49,301 bases of DNA from Gammaproteobacteria bacterium (GTDB taxonomy: Bacteria; Pseudomonadota; Gammaproteobacteria; Steroidobacterales; Woeseiaceae). Below are positions 40,596-48,967 of the stretch, in pieces. Where the stretch lies: contig JAACFG010000002.1 of NCBI GenBank assembly GCA_009937605.1, positions 1 to 49,301 on the forward strand, written 5' to 3'. Below the pieces are notes generated by a model that saw only the letters and a program-made list of their open reading frames with translations, searched no databases and was not told the origin of the DNA. Within the stretch, counting starts at the first letter, position 1. Each line of letters starts with the position of its first letter. The translations under genes and the position numbers were made by a program.

Positions 40596-41479
40596 CGACC
40601 GAGAAAGTCGAGCGTTTTGGCCCAGGCATCGGTTGCGGCTTGTGCATCGTAGTTTGTCCCGGTCGGATTGGCGAAGGCATGGCCGACACCGGGATAGATA
40701 TGAATTTCGTGGTCCTTGCGCAGCCTCGTCAGCGACTCACGGAATGCCTCGACAGACGCAACCGGAATTCCCGTATCGTCGCCCCCAAACAGGCCGAGAA
40801 TCGGAGTACTAATTGGGCGCAGCTTTTCCTCGTCGTCAGTCACCTGTCCGTAATAAATCACCGTTGCGTCCAGCTCGTCAGGAAACAATTGCGCGGTGTT
40901 AAGCGACCAGCCACCGCCGAAGCACCAGCCCAGTGAACCAATCCGAGGCGCGCCAGCGATTGTCAGGAATTCGTAGGCCGCACGAATATTGTCGTTGGTC
41001 AGACCGGGCTCCTCTACGACCTCGAGCATCAGTTCTCGTGCTCCGGCTGGCGAATCTGCCGTCTTGCCGCCATAGAGATCCACAGCGAGTACCATGTACC
41101 CTTCGCCGGCAAGCCGGTCTGCCATCGCCCGAACGTTGTCGTTCAGTCCCCACCACTCGTGAATCACAATAATTGCGGGCAGTGGCTCGAACACATCAGA
41201 AGGCGCCGCGAAGTAGCCATAGACCAACTGGTCTCCGACTTCAGCGTAGGGCATCTTGGGATCGGATATGACAGCGCGGGCAGGTGCCACTTCGGCCGCC
41301 GGACTCGGCTCCGTCGTATCTTCCGCGTGCTCCCGCGACATCGCCTCGACGGTCTCGCGACCTGCAGCTATTTCCGTTTCGGATGCCGGCTCAGCGTCCT
41401 TTTCGCATGCCGTCAGCAAAAGGCTGCCGCCAAGTATTGCCGCAACTGCGATTGTTTTTGTGAGCCTGACTATGAACAT
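40568..41479 (-). CDS. dienelactone hydrolase family lipoprotein
   Basis: A 303-residue alpha/beta hydrolase of dienelactone hydrolase type. A lipoprotein signal ends LLLTAC (Cys25), followed by a Glu/Ala-rich linker (about 26-70). The catalytic triad is visible: nucleophile Cys186 in GWCFGGG, acid in GGDDTGIP (Asp234 or 235), and His267 in GVGHAFANP. HEWWGLND (107-114) is a family motif. Cysteine as nucleophile is normal for this family; lipid anchoring in the envelope is less so. The substrate is unknown. Confidence 0.9.
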   Translation of the reverse strand: MFIVRLTKTIAVAAILGGSLLLTACEKDAEPASETEIAAGRETVEAMSREHAEDTTEPSPAAEVAPARAVISDPKMPYAEVGDQLVYGYFAAPSDVFEPLPAIIVIHEWWGLNDNVRAMADRLAGEGYMVLAVDLYGGKTADSPAGARELMLEVVEEPGLTNDNIRAAYEFLTIAGAPRIGSLGWCFGGGWSLNTAQLFPDELDATVIYYGQVTDDEEKLRPISTPILGLFGGDDTGIPVASVEAFRESLTRLRKDHEIHIYPGVGHAFANPTGTNYDAQAATDAWAKTLDFLGRHLVPVEGS

Positions 41480-41557
41480 TCTATCGCCCTGACGTATTCC
41501 GGATGGACCTAGTGTAATCGAAATCCGAGAAAGAATAATGCGCTACGAAATTCAGAG

Positions 41558-41713
41558 CTAGTCCCACTCATCGTCGTCCCACTCCTTGATCTTGCTCTTG
41601 TCGACCTGCTCCCATTGCTGTTCACTTAGGCGATTCAGGCGAATGACTTTTGCGATCGTGTAGATGATGACCACGGCAATCATGACAAGAAGAAAGATCA
41701 GGCCTTTTGGCAT
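41558..41713 (-). CDS. small single-pass membrane protein
   Basis: A 51-residue protein: one N-terminal membrane segment (about residues 4-22, IFLLVMIAVVIIYTIAKV) and a charged cytosolic tail with EQQWEQVDKSKIKEWDDDEWD. The tail motif (EQQWxxVDxSKxKxWxDDxW) recurs in small gammaproteobacterial membrane proteins as I remember them. Function unknown. ATG at 41713 is chosen; a further start at 41749 would add 12 residues. Divergent from the MATE gene. Confidence 0.7.
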   Translation of the reverse strand: MPKGLIFLLVMIAVVIIYTIAKVIRLNRLSEQQWEQVDKSKIKEWDDDEWD

Positions 41714-41773
41714 CGGTCGTTGCCCCGTGGATCTGCGAGCGGTCAGCATAGCACTGTGGCTCCGGGATCGTCA

Positions 41774-43180
41774 GTGATTGACTTACGCTCAACCTGGCGC
41801 CGAACCCGATCTTTCTTTGCCGAAGCATTGCGCGACAACGAAGAGGATTTCACGAGCGGCCCAATAAGCCGCGCATTAGGGCTGCTCGCGATTCCGATGA
41901 TGCTGGAGATGGCGATGGAGTCCATCTTTGCGGTCGTCGATATCGCGTTTGTCTCGCGTCTCGGAACCGACGCGGTCGCGGCTGTCGGAATTACCGAAGC
42001 ATTAATTACGGTGCTCTATGGAATCGCGATCGGCCTCGGTATGGGCCTTACGGCAATGGTCTCACGGCGCATCGGCAACAAAGACCCGCATGGCGCGGCC
42101 CAGGTCACTGGCCAGGCGTTGTGGGTCGGCATTGCGCTGTCGGTCGGTATTGGCGTATTCGGAGTCCTGTTCGCGCGCGATCTGCTCATACTCATGGGAG
42201 CGTCGGACGGGGTTGTTGAGCAAGGCACCGGTTTCACGACTGTTCTACTGGGCGGCTCATTCAGCATTATCTACCTGTTCCTGCTCAACGCGGCTTTTCG
42301 CGGCGCCGGTGACGCGACTGTTGCCCTGCGCTCGCTGTGGATAGCTAACGGGATCAATATCATTCTCGATCCCTGTTTTATTTTTGGTCTCGGCCCATTC
42401 CCGGAGATGGGTGTGACCGGGGCGGCTGTAGCAACCACGATCGGTCGCGGCGTTGGTGTCGCCTACCAGCTCTGGTACCTGATGAATGGCCGCGGGCGCC
42501 TCGCGTTTGCCATGGAACATCTGCGGTTTATTCCGTCCCTGACCTGGCGCATGATCGTGATTTCCCTGGGCGGCATTGGTCAGTTCCTCGTGGCAACATC
42601 CAGCTGGATCATCGTCATGCGTATCGTCGCGATTTTCGGCAGCCCGGCGATAGCGGCGTACACTATCGCGCTACGCATGATGGAGTTCGTATTCCTGCCG
42701 GCGTGGGGCCTGGGTAACGCCGCCGCGACACTTGTCGGACAAAATCTTGGCGCAGGGCAACCCGAACGAGCCGAAGAGTCGACCTGGCGCGCGGCAAAAT
42801 ACAACACGATGTTCATGACTTTTGTCGGTATGTTCCTGCTGTTCTTCGCCGAAGGCATTACCGGGCTGTTCACTGTCGAACCCGAGGTACTGCGCATCGG
42901 CACAAACTGCCTGCAGATTCTCGCGATCGGTTTCCCGGCCTATGCCGTCGGTATGGTCATCGTCCAGGCGATGAATGGGGCCGGCGATACGGAAACTCCG
43001 GCCACACTCAATGCCATCTGTTTCTGGATTTTGCAGATCCCGCTCGCGTACGCGCTGGCCACGAGGACACCGCTTCTCTCAAACGGTGCCTTTGCCTCCA
43101 TTACTATCTCTGAGTCAGTTCTGACGATTCTTGCCGTCATCGTATTCCGGCGCGGCAAGTGGAAAACCCATGACGCGTGA
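41774..43180 (+). CDS. MATE family efflux transporter
   Basis: About 468 residues with twelve predicted membrane helices in two MatE halves. FTSGPISRALGLLAIPMMLEM opens the first half, ending with the PLPxW-like loop in family members; ESIFAVVDIAFVSRLG and NAAFRGAGDATVALR, and later GAGDTETPATLNAICFW, are MATE hallmarks. It probably exports organic cations in exchange for sodium ions or protons. The start is uncertain: frames open from TTG 41720, GTG 41756 and GTG 41774; the last has GGGAT at a fair distance and precedes the first conserved residues. Its end overlaps the ABC ATPase gene by 11 bases. Confidence 0.88.
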   Translation: MIDLRSTWRRTRSFFAEALRDNEEDFTSGPISRALGLLAIPMMLEMAMESIFAVVDIAFVSRLGTDAVAAVGITEALITVLYGIAIGLGMGLTAMVSRRIGNKDPHGAAQVTGQALWVGIALSVGIGVFGVLFARDLLILMGASDGVVEQGTGFTTVLLGGSFSIIYLFLLNAAFRGAGDATVALRSLWIANGINIILDPCFIFGLGPFPEMGVTGAAVATTIGRGVGVAYQLWYLMNGRGRLAFAMEHLRFIPSLTWRMIVISLGGIGQFLVATSSWIIVMRIVAIFGSPAIAAYTIALRMMEFVFLPAWGLGNAAATLVGQNLGAGQPERAEESTWRAAKYNTMFMTFVGMFLLFFAEGITGLFTVEPEVLRIGTNCLQILAIGFPAYAVGMVIVQAMNGAGDTETPATLNAICFWILQIPLAYALATRTPLLSNGAFASITISESVLTILAVIVFRRGKWKTHDA

Positions 43181-43982
43181 GGTCCCACTTATCGAGATCT
43201 GCAACGCCACTCTCTGGCGCGGATCCACCTGCGTTTTCGAGGGCCTGGATCTCGTGGTACAACAACATGAAAGGGTGGCGATCGTCGGACCAAATGGGTC
43301 GGGCAAGACAACCCTGCTCAAAGCCATAAACAGGGAACTCTACCCGGTTGCCGACCCGCAATCGGTGTTTCGAATACTCGGCCGCGACGCCTGGAATGTG
43401 TGGGAGTTACGCAAGCAAATCGGCATCGTGTCGCAGGACCTGCAGCAACGCTACACCCAGACGACGACGGCGCTGGAGGTCGTCGTCTCAGGGTTCCACT
43501 CAAGCATCGGCGTCCACGGCACGCTGGCCGATCGCGTAAACGACGACCAGGTTGACGCCGCGCGTCGTACGCTGGAGGACCTCGGTATCGGCGCGTTGAC
43601 CGAAACGCCGCTGAAACACATGTCGACGGGCCAGCAGCGTCGGTGCATCCTTGCGCGGGCGCTCGTCCACGATCCTCGAACCCTTATTCTCGACGAACCA
43701 ACGGCCGGCCTCGACTTCTCGGCCAGTTTTGACTATCTCGACCGCGTGAGACGACTGGCAAACGATGGCCGTAATATCATTGTCGTGACACACCACCTCA
43801 ATGAGATCCCGCCCGAAATCGATCGCGTCGTACTGTTGCGCGACGGCCGCATCGTGGCTGACGGCAACAAACAGGAGGTCCTGACTGAGGAGATACTCAG
43901 CGAGGTCTACGAGACGCAGGTTCGGGTTGTGGAAATTGACGGCTATTTCCTCGCCTACCCTGGGGAGAATGCAAAAACGTGA
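43170..43982 (+). CDS. ABC transporter-like ATP-binding protein (orphan)
   Basis: A 270-residue single ABC ATPase. Walker A GPNGSGKT is at 40-47, the signature is MSTGQQRR (151-158, a variant of LSGGQ), and Walker B with catalytic Glu is LILDEPT (172-178). A switch His is in VVTHHLNEI. It resembles the ModF/YlmA-type proteins, which contain no permease. No permease gene is nearby; the overlapping upstream gene is a MATE transporter, which needs no ATPase. ATG at 43170 overlaps the MATE stop by 11 bases, so coupling is likely. Confidence 0.88.
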   Translation: MTREVPLIEICNATLWRGSTCVFEGLDLVVQQHERVAIVGPNGSGKTTLLKAINRELYPVADPQSVFRILGRDAWNVWELRKQIGIVSQDLQQRYTQTTTALEVVVSGFHSSIGVHGTLADRVNDDQVDAARRTLEDLGIGALTETPLKHMSTGQQRRCILARALVHDPRTLILDEPTAGLDFSASFDYLDRVRRLANDGRNIIVVTHHLNEIPPEIDRVVLLRDGRIVADGNKQEVLTEEILSEVYETQVRVVEIDGYFLAYPGENAKT

Positions 43983-44027
43983 CCTGTTACGTTGTCCGCA
44001 ATCGAGTTCAGGCCTACCCTGTGCCTT

Positions 44028-44735
44028 ATGTTGAAACCGGTTCGAAGAATAATCACGAGCGTACCGCTGGTCGCGGTACCCGCACTCGCAGCTGATAGCG
44101 GCGTGCAGACCGGGATAACAAGCATCGGGCCAGCACTGTTTCTGTTCACGATCGCCGGCGCCCTGCTTCTAACCCTGGTCTTTCGGTCGGTCGCGAATCA
44201 CGTCGCACTTTATGTTACTGGCGCGATCGGACGGTTCAGGATTCGTTCCGCGCTGGCCAAACGCAGCAAAGACGTCTTGCACGACTTCATTTTGCCAGGT
44301 GCCTACGGCGGCCTTGCCAGGATCGATCATGCAATCCTGACGGCTGGCGGCATCCTGTGTATTCAGACCAAGCATTTCAACGGCATCGTATTCGGCGGAG
44401 AAGACGAAGCCCAATGGACCAATGTAGACGGTGTCCATCGTCGCCGTTTCCTGAATCCGCTGATCCAGAACGAAGGCCGCACACGGGCAATTCAAAAAGT
44501 CGTACCGGATGTTCCCGTTGAGAACCTCGTTATCTTCACAGGCTCTGTCGAATTTACATCGGCAACGCCGAAGAATGTCATTCACGTTCGCGAACTGGAA
44601 AGCTATATCGCGAAGCACGTTTTCGGTCCGAGTAAGATCGAAGACTGGGACGCCGTCTGGCTAACCATCAACTCCGCAGTGATGCGTGACGAGGCAACCC
44701 GCAAGGATTTCTCCGCCCAGATCAGCTTCGGCTGA
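44028..44735 (+). CDS. NERD-domain membrane protein
   Basis: A protein of about 235 residues. One or two N-terminal hydrophobic segments (about 8-21 and 33-52) are followed by a NERD (nuclease-related) domain (about 80-190). Its restriction-fold core is visible: IDHAILTAGGILCIQTKHFNG with Asp100 and Gln113-x-Lys115, then FGGEDEAQWT and NPLIQN. Most NERD proteins have E-x-K at this place; here the Glu is Gln, which may impair nuclease activity. ATG at 44028 is taken; TTG at 43992 is an alternative. It is 45 bases after the ABC gene. Confidence 0.75.
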   Translation: MLKPVRRIITSVPLVAVPALAADSGVQTGITSIGPALFLFTIAGALLLTLVFRSVANHVALYVTGAIGRFRIRSALAKRSKDVLHDFILPGAYGGLARIDHAILTAGGILCIQTKHFNGIVFGGEDEAQWTNVDGVHRRRFLNPLIQNEGRTRAIQKVVPDVPVENLVIFTGSVEFTSATPKNVIHVRELESYIAKHVFGPSKIEDWDAVWLTINSAVMRDEATRKDFSAQISFG

Positions 44736-44748
44736 ACCGAAGATGCTT

Positions 44749-44754
44749 TATACT
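44749..44754 (+). promoter_or_regulatory. possible -10 element for DUF819
   Basis: TATACT, five of six to consensus, 33 bases before the ATG at 44787. Seventeen bases upstream is CTTCGG, a poor -35. A 6-bp hairpin CTTCGG/CCGAAG (44726-44742) spans the preceding stop codon. Confidence 0.3.
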
Positions 44755-44786
44755 CGGTCGCCATGTTTCGGCATTAGGCGGATTGA

Positions 44787-46004
44787 ATGGAAACCTCCCA
44801 AGTACTGATTGCATCACCGATAGGTGTACTCGCCGTTCTATGCGCGGTCGCCGCATTCTTTTTCCTGCTGGCGCAGGTCACTGATTCCAGACTCTTCAAG
44901 TTCCTTCCGCCGTTGCTGTTCATTTATGCAACACCAGTGTTTCTCAGCAACCTCGCAATCGGCGGCCACACCCTGATACCGAACAAGTCCATCATCTACA
45001 CCGGACTGAGCCAGTACGCGTTACCGGTCTTCATCGTGCTCATGCTGATCAAGGTTAACGTCCCGGCAATCGTCAAGGTCATGGGCAAGGGTGTACTTGT
45101 CATGCTGATGGGCACCGCCGGCGTAATGGTCGGTGGCGTGGTGTCCTATATCCTGGTCCATGGCTGGCTGCCTGAGGACTCGTGGAAAGGGGTCGGCACC
45201 CTGGCCGGCAGCTGGATCGGAGGGACGGCAAACATGCTTGCCTCCAAGGAAATTCTCGAAGCTTCCGAAACCCAATTCACGCTGGCGATCGTTGCCGACA
45301 ATGTCATCTACATCGTATGGCTGCCGTTGCTGCTCATGTCCCGCGACTATGCCGACAAGTTCAATAAATGGGCACGGGTTCCCGCTGATCGACTCGCCGC
45401 GATGGATGCTGCCGCTGAGATGCACGCCGAAGAGGACCATGCGCCAACGATGCAGCAGTACCTCTACCTTGCGGCAGTGGTTATCGGCGTCGCGGCGGCG
45501 GGCCACGGTGTCGCTCCACCGATAGCGGGATGGATCGCAAGCCTGTCACCTGATCTGGCAAACATATTCTCGGAAACCACGACGCGCATACTGTTTGTGA
45601 CAACGATCGCATTGTTTCTTTCTACAACGCCGATCTCGCGACTGCCCAGTTCAACAGCGATTGGAACCGCGTTGGTTTACGTGTTCGTAGCCGGCATGGG
45701 AGCGCGAGCTGAAATCAGCGGCCTTGGTGACGCACCGGTATTCGTACTCGGGGCATTCATCTGGATATTCATCCATGGTCTCTTCATGCTTGCGGGCGCA
45801 TGGATCTTCCGCGTGGATGTTCACAGTGTGGCAATCGCGTCGGCGGCGAATATTGGCGCGGCCGCATCTGCGCCAATCGTCGCGGCACACCACCGGCCAA
45901 ATCTCGTTCCGGCGTCGATTCTGCTGGCGCTCCTCGGCTACGCCCTGGGTAACTATCTTGCACCTCTGACCGGCCACCTCGCCAGGATCGCCGTAGGGCA
46001 ATAG
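44787..46004 (+). CDS. DUF819 family membrane protein (YjcL-like)
   Basis: A 405-residue polytopic membrane protein, about ten or more helices, of the DUF819 family. Recognised by FLPPLLFIYATPVFLSNL, GSWIGGTANMLA, DNVIYIVWLPLLL and, near the end, IASAANIGAAASAPIVAA. Members sit next to amino-acid epimerases or peptidases in other bacteria, and amino-acid or peptide transport has been suggested; substrate unknown. A histidine- and glutamate-rich loop (AEMHAEEDHAP) lies in the middle. ATG at 44787 has AGGCGGA upstream. The metallo-beta-lactamase gene follows two bases later. Confidence 0.87.
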   Translation: METSQVLIASPIGVLAVLCAVAAFFFLLAQVTDSRLFKFLPPLLFIYATPVFLSNLAIGGHTLIPNKSIIYTGLSQYALPVFIVLMLIKVNVPAIVKVMGKGVLVMLMGTAGVMVGGVVSYILVHGWLPEDSWKGVGTLAGSWIGGTANMLASKEILEASETQFTLAIVADNVIYIVWLPLLLMSRDYADKFNKWARVPADRLAAMDAAAEMHAEEDHAPTMQQYLYLAAVVIGVAAAGHGVAPPIAGWIASLSPDLANIFSETTTRILFVTTIALFLSTTPISRLPSSTAIGTALVYVFVAGMGARAEISGLGDAPVFVLGAFIWIFIHGLFMLAGAWIFRVDVHSVAIASAANIGAAASAPIVAAHHRPNLVPASILLALLGYALGNYLAPLTGHLARIAVGQ

Positions 46005-46006
46005 CG

Positions 46007-47032
46007 ATGTGGAAACAGCGGGTCACCCGGGCAGCCATCGCCATAGCCGCGATACTTGTTGTCGCAGCGATGGTCGGTGTCTGGCTATGGCAAGATCGCC
46101 CGTCGCTTGAGTCCACCGGCTGGAGCGCCCCACCCGAGCAGACGGAGAACTCGGCATCTGTCACGGCGACCTGGCTGGGAGTGACGACGCTGCTCTTCGA
46201 CGATGGTGAAACCCAGATCCTGATCGACGGGTTCTTTTCCCGCCCGAGCCTTGCGGACTCGGTGTTGCGCCGCGCCGTGGCCAATGATGCGGCGACGATA
46301 AACTATGCCCTGCATGAATTCCGAATGCGTCGGCTGGCTGCGATCATCCCTGTACATTCGCATTTCGATCATGCCATGGACGTCGGCGCAGTCGCCAAAC
46401 GCACGAGTGCCTCTATCCTGGGGTCGGAAACAACGGCAAATATCGCACGCGGTGCCGGCGTACCGGACGACCAGATCGTCGTATCGGGTGAGTCCGAGGT
46501 CTACGAATTTGGCGAGTTCAGGGTCCGGATTCTGCCGTCCAGGCACGCGCCAATCGGCTGGCGGGGCGACCCGCCCTTACCCGGTACGATCGACAAGCCG
46601 CTCAAGGTACCCCAACCTGTCTCGGCGTGGCGCGAAGGTGGTACCTACACGATAGTCATCGAACATCCGCAGGGCACGACGCTCGTCCAGGGAAGCGCTG
46701 GGTTCGTCGACGATTCGGCCGCAGGCGTTGCTGCCGACGTCGTTATGCTCAGCATCGGCGGACTAACGACGCTTAATAAGGATTACGCGGAACAGTACTG
46801 GCAGGCGTACGTGACAAGCACCGGCGCCAGCAGCGTGTATCCGCTTCACTTCGACGACTTCACGAAGCCGTTTGGCGTCATCGTGCCGGGTCCCCGGGTA
46901 TTTGGTGATCTCGAGAAGATCTCGCGGTGGTTCGAGACTTTTCGTGACAGATGGGACCAGGACGTGACCATCTATCTGCCGGAATTCGGCAAGCCGATTG
47001 CCCTCTACGCGCAGCCTTCTTCGAGCACCTGA
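46007..47032 (+). CDS. metallo-beta-lactamase fold hydrolase, membrane anchored
   Basis: A 341-residue protein. An N-terminal hydrophobic helix (about 9-28) anchors or exports it. The MBL signature is HSHFDHAMD (His117, His119, Asp121, His122), with a further His in ILPSRHAPIG, and PLHFDDF near the end. These are enough for a binuclear zinc site. This broad group includes phosphodiesterases and lactonases; the substrate is unknown. It starts two bases after DUF819 and is likely co-transcribed. Its last 28 bases overlap the convergent GIY-YIG gene. Confidence 0.85.
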   Translation: MWKQRVTRAAIAIAAILVVAAMVGVWLWQDRPSLESTGWSAPPEQTENSASVTATWLGVTTLLFDDGETQILIDGFFSRPSLADSVLRRAVANDAATINYALHEFRMRRLAAIIPVHSHFDHAMDVGAVAKRTSASILGSETTANIARGAGVPDDQIVVSGESEVYEFGEFRVRILPSRHAPIGWRGDPPLPGTIDKPLKVPQPVSAWREGGTYTIVIEHPQGTTLVQGSAGFVDDSAAGVAADVVMLSIGGLTTLNKDYAEQYWQAYVTSTGASSVYPLHFDDFTKPFGVIVPGPRVFGDLEKISRWFETFRDRWDQDVTIYLPEFGKPIALYAQPSSST

Positions 47033-47313
47033 TCGCAGCGCAGGTCGTCCAGCCGGCTCCGGCCATCGATCAGCTCCAGTTTCTTCGACCGATCGAGTTT
47101 CTTCACGCGATACTCGAGCCGCGATGCCAACGAACGATCGCCGACAACTTCTGAGAACACGACCTGCAACGGTCCCTTGCCGCGCAGAAACCTGGCGCCG
47201 CGCAATCCGGACTCGTGCTCGGACAGGCGCCTGTCGACATCGGTAGCAATCCCCGTGTACAGCGTGCCATCCGCGCACCGCACGATATACAGGCTGAATT
47301 CGGTATCTGCCAC
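47005..47313 (-). CDS. GIY-YIG nuclease family protein (YhbQ/UPF0213)
   Basis: A 102-residue single-domain GIY-YIG protein. The core is LYIVRCADGTLYTGIATDVDRRLSEH, with the YIV and YTG half-motifs, Arg in DRRLSEH, and a Glu in SRLEYRVKKL. The YhbQ family is compact; the GIY-YIG fold catalyses single-strand DNA cuts in relatives, but the role of YhbQ is not settled. Stop region overlaps the convergent MBL gene by 28 bases. The Imm10-like gene ends eight bases before its start. Confidence 0.88.
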   Translation of the reverse strand: MADTEFSLYIVRCADGTLYTGIATDVDRRLSEHESGLRGARFLRGKGPLQVVFSEVVGDRSLASRLEYRVKKLDRSKKLELIDGRSRLDDLRCDQVLEEGCA

Positions 47314-47321
47314 GACTAACG

Positions 47322-47693
47322 TCAGGCGTTGCCGCCAACCAGGGTGTCACCGAAGACGCGAAACGCGCCCATCTCAATGCTGTCGAGATTCTCGGTGGTT
47401 TCCGCCCAGGTCAGGACAATGTCGGCAATGCCACCGAGTTCCTCGGCGGGTTCGTGGAGGCGCAGGGTCAGGATATTCCCGGTCAGTGCCGCCTCACGGA
47501 TCAGGTTGTGCCCGCCAAATTGCTGCTCGTTGATTTCGACATAGATCGATTCGTCAAAATCATCGTCGACCGTGCGCATAAGCAAAAGGTAGTCGTTGAT
47601 ATCGCCAACTTCTGTCGTTTTCGCAAAAAATAGCATCGTCGCATTGTCGCGAACGTCGAATGCAACCGTGTCGTAGTGCCGACTTTCAGTCAT
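47322..47693 (-). CDS. Imm10-like small protein, tentative
   Basis: A 123-residue soluble acidic protein. Its pattern (NDYLLLMR, then DESIYVEINEQQFGGHNLI, then ALTGNILTLRL) resembles the Imm10 immunity family as I remember it (YLMLQ, VYIExxDQxxxxYGGI). No polymorphic toxin gene is visible in the window, so it would be an orphan. It overlaps the upstream acyltransferase gene by eight bases and may simply be a conserved protein of other function. Confidence 0.5.
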   Translation of the reverse strand: MTESRHYDTVAFDVRDNATMLFFAKTTEVGDINDYLLLMRTVDDDFDESIYVEINEQQFGGHNLIREAALTGNILTLRLHEPAEELGGIADIVLTWAETTENLDSIEMGAFRVFGDTLVGGNA

Positions 47694-48591
47694 GAGACTC
47701 TCTTGTAGTCAGCATCTGTTGTATCAGTTCGTCCTTGTCTTGCCAAATCTCGCCGAACCAGGTGTGTACGCGACGCCGATATTCCCTGTCGTTCTGGTAG
47801 TCGCCGTCGATCAACCATTCTTCTATTTTGCGTTCTCGTACATCCACGAGAACTTCGATGTGCTTACCACAACACATATCCCAGAAGGTAGCGGCACCGC
47901 CAGGATAAACGAGTGTCACGTCGAGTATCGAGCCGAAAAGCTCTCCCATCGATGACATTGCAACAGAAAATCCACCGGCACGCGGCTGCAGCAGATGCCT
48001 GTAGGGCGAGTTGCGCGAATCGCGCTTGCTCACAGTGAAGCGAGTGCCTTCGACGAAGTTGATAACCGAGGTCGGTGTATAGCGAAACTTCTTGCAGGCA
48101 CGGCGCGTTGTCTTGAGGTCCCTGCCCTTCATATGTGGGTTCTTCGCAAGGTACTTCGGCGAATAACGTTTCATAAACGGCATATCCAGCGCCCACCACG
48201 CCACACCGAGTATTGGAACCCAGACCAACTCCTGTTTGATGAAGAACTTCAGGAACGGAATGCGCCTGTTGAACACCTTTTGTACGACGAGAATATCGAC
48301 CGCAGATACATGATTGACGATGACCAGATACCATTCATCGCGGCGCAAGTTCTCAAGGCCCGTTGCTCGCCAGTCTATGGATCCTGCCATGGTCAGAATT
48401 GCCGAGTTGACGGCGACCCAGGTCTCACCGATTTGCATAAGCACGCGTGTGATACCCCGCCGAATTACGGGAATTGGCATGAATAATTTGATGACGGCGA
48501 GAACTAGAAGCGGCGTGAAACACAGCAAGGTGTTTACAACGAATCCGCTGAAGATGGCGACGCCCCGCAGGTGCCGAAAGAATGCTCTCAT
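47686..48591 (-). CDS. acyltransferase (PlsC/YihG type)
   Basis: A 301-residue membrane acyltransferase. One or two N-terminal hydrophobic segments (about 12-45) precede the PlsC domain. HX4D is seen as NHVSAVD (His94, Asp99); FIKQELVWVPILGV (block II) and FVEGTRFT (block III, Glu181 to Arg184) follow. The longer basic type, like E. coli YihG, adds acyl chains to lysophospholipids. It is divergent from the cupin gene across 43 bases. Confidence 0.9.
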   Translation of the reverse strand: MRAFFRHLRGVAIFSGFVVNTLLCFTPLLVLAVIKLFMPIPVIRRGITRVLMQIGETWVAVNSAILTMAGSIDWRATGLENLRRDEWYLVIVNHVSAVDILVVQKVFNRRIPFLKFFIKQELVWVPILGVAWWALDMPFMKRYSPKYLAKNPHMKGRDLKTTRRACKKFRYTPTSVINFVEGTRFTVSKRDSRNSPYRHLLQPRAGGFSVAMSSMGELFGSILDVTLVYPGGAATFWDMCCGKHIEVLVDVRERKIEEWLIDGDYQNDREYRRRVHTWFGEIWQDKDELIQQMLTTRESHD

Positions 48592-48634
48592 TTGCTGTAC
48601 TCTAGTGCCTCGACGAGCATTCTAGCCCGAAGCC

Positions 48635-48967
48635 ATGACCGAACGCATGACACCAGGAAAAGCACTAGCGGCCGTCAAGGACTCCAACGACGGTCTATAT
48701 GGCGTCCTCCTCGAGCACGGGTCGCTCGAACTTGGCTATTACAAGCCACTGGAGCATGACGACCAGGAGCCTCACGAGCAAGATGAGATCTATGTCGTGC
48801 ATACGGGTGAGGGTGAGTTCCTGCTTGGCGAAGAGCGCATTGCGTTCGCACCCGGGGACGCTCTTTTTGTCCCGGCCGGAGTCGAACATCGCTTCGTGGA
48901 CTTCACTGAGGACTTCGGCGCCTGGGTAATCTTCTACGGTCCGGAAGGTGGAGAAGCCGCAGAATGA
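48635..48967 (+). CDS. cupin domain protein
   Basis: A 110-residue single cupin. Metal ligands in motif 1 are visible in EPHEQDEIYVVHTGEGEF (His47, Glu/Gln, Glu51 by approximate count), and in motif 2 in PAGVEHRFVD (His). Small cupins of this kind bind a metal and a small carboxylic ligand; the reaction is unknown. ATG at 48635 is followed by a second in-frame ATG at 48647. Its TGA overlaps the ATG of the next gene by four bases (ATGA). Confidence 0.82.
   Translation: MTERMTPGKALAAVKDSNDGLYGVLLEHGSLELGYYKPLEHDDQEPHEQDEIYVVHTGEGEFLLGEERIAFAPGDALFVPAGVEHRFVDFTEDFGAWVIFYGPEGGEAAE

Noticed and set aside
47005..47693. A mobile element or toxin island suggested by GIY-YIG and Imm10-like genes.
   Set aside because: No integrase, transposase, repeats or composition change; neighbours are housekeeping genes overlapping both.
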